Source: Chondrosia reniformis
Taxonomy: Eukaryota > Porifera > Demospongiae > Chondrillida > Chondrillidae
DNA length: 64,000 nt
Reading direction: 5' to 3'
NCBI GenBank assembly: GCA_947172415.1
Contig: OX359202.1
Location: forward strand, 2,826,001 to 2,890,000
Part shown: positions 58,770-64,000 of the stretch, in pieces
Position numbering within the stretch: position 1 is the first letter of the stretch
Layout of the letters: every line of letters starts with the position of its first letter
Position numbers and translations under genes: made by a program
The notes under the pieces: model-generated
Told to the model about the DNA's origin: nothing
Seen by the model: the letters and a program-made list of their open reading frames with translations, nothing else
Databases searched by the model: none

Positions 58770-59735
58770 CAAGTGACCAATAGGCAGTGCAAACTAGTCT
58801 GTTCCATGAGTGGAAGCAGGGACTAAAAGAATCAGTGGATGCGTATGCTCAGGACCTGTGACAGTTCTTTCTGAAGGCCTACCCAACAGCCCAGCGAGGA
58901 AGCAGGGAGGCGGAGGAGATGGGTAAGTCTGTTCTTTCTTCTCAATTTGTTACAGGTTTGGGACCAGACCACAAGAATAAGATCAATGGTTTGGAAGGAG
59001 ATATGGATAGCCTTTTAATCAGAGGCAGGTTCAAGGATAGGAGTTTTTGGGAAGAGGCTACAAAATCTACAATGAAGAAATCTACAGTTGCTCTGGAGGG
59101 CAGTAAGCCCAGTCCGAGGGAACAGGAAAATAAAGTGAGGTACGCCCCAAGGACCGTGCCTAGTCATCTGAAATGCCACAGTTGTGGGGGCAGGCCACTT
59201 TGCCAGGAACTATCTTCTCAAGAACAAAGGCAGGACAAGGGAGACAACAGGACACAAGGTTGCTGCAGTTGTCCCTCAGCAGAAAGAAGATGGAAAGGAG
59301 GCCAGCTGGCATAATTGTGTAGTTGATGAAGAATTGCAACAGGTACTAGTGACTATACATGAAGTTAACATCACCGAAGGCTTTAGTGGACACAGGATCC
59401 CCTGTAAGCATAGTATCAGTTAAGTGCCTGCTGACTGCACTCTCAAGGAGCAAGGACCAGCAGCAGACATCAGAGGATTGGATCAAAGAAGTCAAAGCAA
59501 GACTCAAACCAACAAGAGTTCGGCTTAGGATCTAGAGTCGGAATGACCTTCCCATTCTTAAACAAGTACAGCTAAAGATTGAAAGACAAAGGAAGGAAGG
59601 CAGATGCATGAATCCAGGTACAACAGAATGCACCAGTAGAGTTTTTGCTTGGTACTGATCTACAGGCTCATTTGGGATTCTTCTTGGGAGAGGAAGGGGC
59701 CAAATCAAGTGTGTGAGATGCCAGCAAGCTGGAGG
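58770..59735 (+). pseudogene. LTR retrotransposon gag-protease remnant
   Basis: Gag-like core LFHEWKQGLKESVDAYAQDL-stop-QFFLKAYPTAQ, then SSQFVTGLGPDHKNKI and FWEEATKS, a zinc knuckle reached by a 1-bp shift (CHSCGGAGHFARN, with the last Cys replaced by Tyr), and an aspartic protease start ALVDTGSPVSIV (about 59383-59418) with its C-terminal FLLGTDLQAHLGFF (about 59643-59685). This order fits Gypsy/BEL-type retrotransposons. No reverse transcriptase or LTR follows; helicase-transposon sequence begins within about 100 bp. Confidence 0.65.
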
Positions 59736-59764
59736 TAGGAAGAAAAGTCACTGACGGTGAAAAT

Positions 59765-61527
59765 GTGAATGAAGATATTTTAGAAATGGATGAAACAGGA
59801 ATTGTTAGGTTGGATGCTCTCCAGCCCGTTGTAGAGGCTGTTGACTTGATACAAGGTAGTATACCAATAGAACAACAGATACATAAGTTGCAGAGAGTAA
59901 CAACCACACCACTAAGTATATTTGAGAATCAAAATGATTTAGAAGTATTGGCTTTTCCGACCCTTTTCCCCAATGGTGAAAATGGTTTTGACACCATCCG
60001 AGAAGTCAAAGTTACATCTCTAGAATATTTTCAAACAAGAATGCTTAGTGCTGACTCAAGATGGGCATGTCATCCTGCTTATATCTTTTGGGCCTGTAAC
60101 ATTGTAGAAGCCCTGAAGTTGCTGAGCAGCATTTCCAATGCTATGAGGATGCGATCATTCAGAATAGGCCACTGTGAGAAGTCTAACAAGGAAACCAATG
60201 AGAAGGAGCTACTCACAGCTGGTTTGCTGCGAGGACGACTGGAAAATAACCCTCACTTACGTGAAAATTGTTATAGCTTCATGAGAGATATTCGTGGCAC
60301 ACAGGCTTATTGGAACTCAGAAAAGATCCAGCTATTTCCTAGGTCCTCCCACATTCTTTGTCACACTGAGTGCTGACAATAATAATTGGGTGGACTTGAT
60401 GATAGTGCTAAGCAGGAGTATGGGTCAGAATCTGTCAGAGGAATAGGCAGCTAATTTATCAGCCAGTGAGAGGAGAGAACTGATGAGGACAAATCCAGTG
60501 GTTACAGCTAGGCATTTTGCACATCGCTTTCAGTGCTTCCTCAGGGAAGTGATTAAAGGATCTGGGCAACCTATTGGTGAGGTAGTTAACTACTTTTGGA
60601 GAATTGAATTCCAGTTGAGGGGATCTCCACATGTCCATTCCATGTGGTGGATATGGGATGCTTCAAACTTGGATACTACAGCTGGAAGGCAGATTGCTCC
60701 ACAGTACATTGATAGATACATTTCTGTGAATATTCCAACACAAGGTTGCAAAGATGAAGAACTTTGTTCATTAGTGTTGAGAGTGCAGCAGCACCATCAT
60801 ACATCAACTTGCAGGAAAGCAACAGGAAGGGGAAAATGTGGCAGACTGCCCATTTGATTTTCCTCAACCTCTGTCAGAAGATACACGGCTGAAAAGCCAT
60901 GATGATCCTGGAAACAAGTCCAGGTTCTATGTCTTGAAGAGATCAGCAGGGGAAGAAAACTGCAATCCATACTATACACACCTTCTGAAGGCATGGAAAG
61001 CTAATATGGGTATACAATTGATTGGATCAGTATATGGCACAGCTGCATATGTGTGTTCCTACATGTGTAAATCAGAAAGTGAAGAGGTCAGGAAAGCTAT
61101 CCGAGATGCATTGGAAAGCTTGCCTCCTCAGGCTTCAACAAGAAAGCGTCTGTCAAGGATTGGCAACACAATGCTGACCCATCGTGAGTTGAGTGCCCAG
61201 GAGGCAGCATATCGATTGTGTCACTTGCCTCTGAAAGAAAATTCAAGAAAAGTTGTATTCCTTAACACTACCAGACCAGAAAAGAGAACGCGGTTACTCA
61301 AGAGTAGGTCTGAATTGCTTGAATTGGAGGATGATTCCTCTGATATTTTTGCCCCTGGTATCTTTGATAGATATGCCTCTAGACCTGACACACCAGAATT
61401 TGCAAGCATGACCTTGGCTCACTTTGCAGTGTGGTATGATGTAGATACACGAGGTGTTGGGAAAGTTGGAAATGGACCAGCACAGCCTCGTAACCAGTCT
61501 GTCTTCAAATCCCAGTACAGACAGTAG
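59765..61527 (+). pseudogene. Helitron Rep (HUH) domain, decayed
   Basis: Four overlapping or shifted frames: LEVLAFPTLFPNGENGF (about 59940), MLSADSRWACHPAYIFWAC, frame change, MRTNPVVTARHFAHRFQCFL (60483), the HUH motif GSPHVHSMWW (about 60625), frame change, CNPYYTHLLKAWKANM, the tyrosine motif TAAYVCSYMCKSE (about 61040: Y-x3-Y with following Lys), then LPPQASTRKRLSRIGNTMLT and HRELSAQEAAYRLCHLPL. These blocks define the rolling-circle replication initiator of animal Helitrons. At least three frameshifts; dead. The 5' end and TC terminus were not identified; the preceding gag-protease makes the border unclear. Confidence 0.8.
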
Positions 61528-61725
61528 AAAGTCATGGTGATGACTATTACTACAGTTTGCTGCTACTATACATCCCTTGGAGGAAGGAACCTGATTATCT
61601 GTTGAAAGGTCACTCTTCTCGCAATGCAGGCTTTCATTGTAAGAGAAGGAGAAATGGTTGTTTTGAATGCTAACAATCATGCCTTTGCAGATGAAGTGTA
61701 GAAGGCTGTTGTACAATTACAAGCC

Positions 61726-63338
61726 TTGAAAGACGATGCCTACCAAGATGTTGTTGTCCCAATGGCACAGCAGGCTCAAAGGGAGGATGCTGCACAACCC
61801 TTTATTGAGGCTGAAGGAGGGTTGATGAACCCAGAACATTTCATGGACCCAGCATGCCTTGATGATGACAATCTGAGTGCAATAGATGAAGAACATATGC
61901 TCCTAAATGACAATGATGACGACATTGGAGCTATAAGTAGACACTCCCTTATGGATAGGGAATTTAGGCAACTCATTGCAAGTTTGAATAAAAAGCAGCG
62001 TATTCCATTTGACATTGTTGTGCACCACACTCGTGAGTTGCACAAACACAGAATGAAAATACGCCACAAACCTCCAGAACCATTTCATCTGTTTGTGACA
62101 GGTGGAGCAGGCACTGGAAAATCACATGTAATTAGGGCTATTAAAGAGCATATGGAACGTTCTATGTCAGGGAGTCAAGAGATGCATGCCTGTATGTTGA
62201 TGGCACCAACCGGGGTTGCAGCCTTCAACATTGGAGGCCTCACAATCCATAGAGCATTGCGGCTTCAGGTGGAGCATGGCAGAACTGCTCATCAATTGCA
62301 GCTGAATGCCCTAGCCCTGCATGACTTGCCAGGAATCTGTGGCAAGGAGTGCACACCATCATCATTGATGAAATCAGTATGGTGTCTTACCAGAAACTGA
62401 AGTCAGTTCACAGTCGACTGTGTGAGATTTATGGCAATGATGAGATCTTTGGTGGCTTGAATGTCATTGCAGTGGGTGACTTGTACCAGCTATCTCCAGT
62501 GAACGGTAGTTTTATATTCAGTCAAAAACCTGGACGCTCATCGGGGCGACTGGCTTCACACCTTTGGAGGGATTTCTTCAAGGTGATTGAACTGGAAGTG
62601 AACATGCGTCAGCAGAATGATGCTTCATTCTCAGAGATACTTAATCGGATCAGGACGGGCGTGCACACCAATGAAGATGTGAAAGTTCTTCAAGCACGTT
62701 TGGTTTCGGGTGGGACTGTGGATTTGCCGGCTTCCCCATTTGATACAGCTCTGACATTGTATCCTCGTACAGTAGATGTTGATGGGCACAATGAAATGCA
62801 GATAAAAAGTCTAGCAAAGAGCAGTCAAATCTATAGTATTGATGCCGAGCATGCAATATTAGAGAGTCGAGGGCAAATATTTAATACAATGAGGTTCCCA
62901 AACGTCTCATTCCACAAGATAATAAAGACTGTGCTGCACTGCCCCGTATAGTGAGGCTAGCAGTTGGTGCTAGATTAATGTTGGGACGAAACATTAACTG
63001 TAGTGATGGCTTGGTGAATGGTGCCAGAAGAACAATTGTAGGCTTCACGTGGTCAAGAAATGCAAGGCATCAGAGTATGCCTGGTGAATTACCCACAGAG
63101 GTATATTTGAGATTCTTAGATCCCAATGTGGGGAAATTGTCATAGGTACCATGTTGTCTCGGAGGAACAGGATGTTGTACCAATTCAGCCTATTCCTGCA
63201 CGTTTCTATGGAAAGGAAGTTACACTCCTGCAGAGAACACAGATTCCCTTGATTCTGTGCTGGGCAGCAACTATTCACAAGTTGCCAGGATTGTCTCTTG
63301 ATGCAGCAGTCATGGATTTAGGGAAGGATGTATTTTAA
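61726..63338 (+). pseudogene. Helitron PIF1-like helicase, decayed
   Basis: Walker A FVTGGAGTGKSHVI (about 62090), motif Ia APTGVAAFNIGGLTIHRAL, a shift near 62350, Walker B IIIDEISMVSYQKLKSVHSR, motif III GLNVIAVGDLYQLSPV, EVNMRQQNDASF, a shift near 62950, RLAVGARLMLGRNINCSDGL then VNGARRTIVGF, a shift near 63140, and motifs V/VI TIHKLPGLSLDAAVMDLG (about 63275). Superfamily 1 helicase of the PIF1 type, fused to Rep in Helitrons. The final Q of the usual KVQG motif reads LPG. Frames 1, 3 and 2 are used in turn, so it is not translatable. Confidence 0.8.
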
Positions 63339-63396
63339 CCTGGAATGGCCTAGTAACACTTAAGGGACACATGGCAAGGAGTATACATCGGAACCA

Positions 63397-64000
63397 TTGG
63401 TGGTTGGCAGTCAGTCTGCTCATTCAGACATCCCAATTACTTATGTTAAAACACTGGTGTTGTCACTGAAAACAACACTTGAAGCTTTAGTGACTAGTAA
63501 CACTTTGAATAGTGAATCAATAGTAAGGTGGTCAAAGTGTCATCACAGTGAATTAGAGACTATTCTTAAAGTGGTCAATCGTCCTTCCCGGGCAACTTTC
63601 AGTAATATGCATCATCAAGTGGATGTTGTAGTAAAAGACAAAGTCTTTCCAGCTTTTACGTCACAGTACATGCCAGTTTGCACTAAAGAAGGTGGAAATT
63701 GTATGTATCATATGCTATCTTTGGCCCTTTGTGGAACAGAGCAGTACATGTGCCACTTTAGATTGTTGACCGCTTAAAGCCTCATTATGCATCAACAACA
63801 TATGCTAGAAGTCATTCAGCCAACTGCTAGGATACTTCTACCGTTGCAGAAACGAGATACTGCTTCAGTTGCTAAAGCAGCAGAAGTACAGTGGCTGGAA
63901 CTACTTCGCAGTTCGATCACTGACAAGTCGTGGGAAACCAATTTCATCTGTATGCACTGGCAATGATTTTGGAGAGGTCCATTTGGTTGTATGGTGTGAT
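63397..64000 (+). pseudogene. OTU-like cysteine protease domain of the Helitron, partial
   Basis: Frame 63397-63777: SQYMPVCTKEGGNCMYHMLS LALCGTE, with the catalytic-type G-(G/D)-N-C of OTU domains, then RLLTA-stop. After a shift, SLIMHQQHMLEVIQPT and, near the window end, HLYALAMILERSIWLYG, the His-containing C-terminal OTU block. Some animal Helitrons carry OTU domains after the helicase; its role is unknown (deubiquitinase-like or replication control). Cut off by the window end. Confidence 0.6.

Noticed and set aside
1..64000. tRNA or rRNA genes
   Set aside because: I looked for A/B-box-like tRNA starts and rRNA core motifs and saw none, but a covariance search (tRNAscan-type) was not possible here.

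Overview
The window is animal nuclear DNA: spliceosomal introns of about 60-90 bp (larger where transposons sit inside), metazoan transposon families (Merlin, Penelope-like, MULE, hAT, pogo/Tigger, Tc1, ISL2EU, Helitron, several LINEs) and one clear metazoan housekeeping gene. The repeat mix suits an early-branching invertebrate such as a sponge or cnidarian, but I cannot name the species from sequence alone. All positions, reading frames and splice phases were read by eye.

Layout. 1-760 is the 3' end of a decayed LINE. About 1,056-13,148 is a 12-kb degenerate minisatellite with a 13-bp unit carrying ACTAGT, broken by a rearranged Penelope-like GIY-YIG fragment and three dispersed repeats. 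13,190-18,067 (minus) is a multi-exon MULE-type transposase pseudogene with FAR1-like finger, DDE core, SWIM finger, AT-hook and PHD finger. 18,300-27,400 is a nest of Merlin DNA transposons: a 2.8-kb Merlin inside a 4.4-kb Merlin, both bounded by perfect 8-bp target duplications, and a third 2.0-kb Merlin nearby. All three encode uninterrupted, intron-containing DDE transposases. The outer element also carries a small opposite-strand ORF with a nuclear-receptor-type first zinc finger, cut in two by the inner insertion. This is the most unusual object in the window.

28,098-39,177 (minus) is an intact five-exon TMED10/p24-delta gene of 206 codons, stretched over 11 kb because its introns hold a pogo fossil, a palindromic Penelope-like fragment, R1 repeats, a 1-kb foldback element and MITEs. 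39,880-50,900 holds LINE, Tigger and hAT fossils and simple repeats. 51,740-56,470 is a Tc1-like pseudogene split by an ISL2EU-type element (THAP/DDE transposase plus convergent SWIM/YqaJ nuclease, both decayed). 58,760-59,735 is a gag-protease remnant of an LTR retrotransposon, directly followed from about 59,765 to the window end by a decayed Helitron (HUH Rep, PIF1-like helicase, OTU domain).

How it works together: apart from TMED10 the window is a transposon graveyard whose nesting order can be read. The three Merlin copies look recent (terminal repeats with 0-1 mismatch, open reading frames). Several short palindromic elements share a hammerhead-ribozyme-like core (CTGANGA, short hairpin, GAAAC) like that known from Penelope-like elements.
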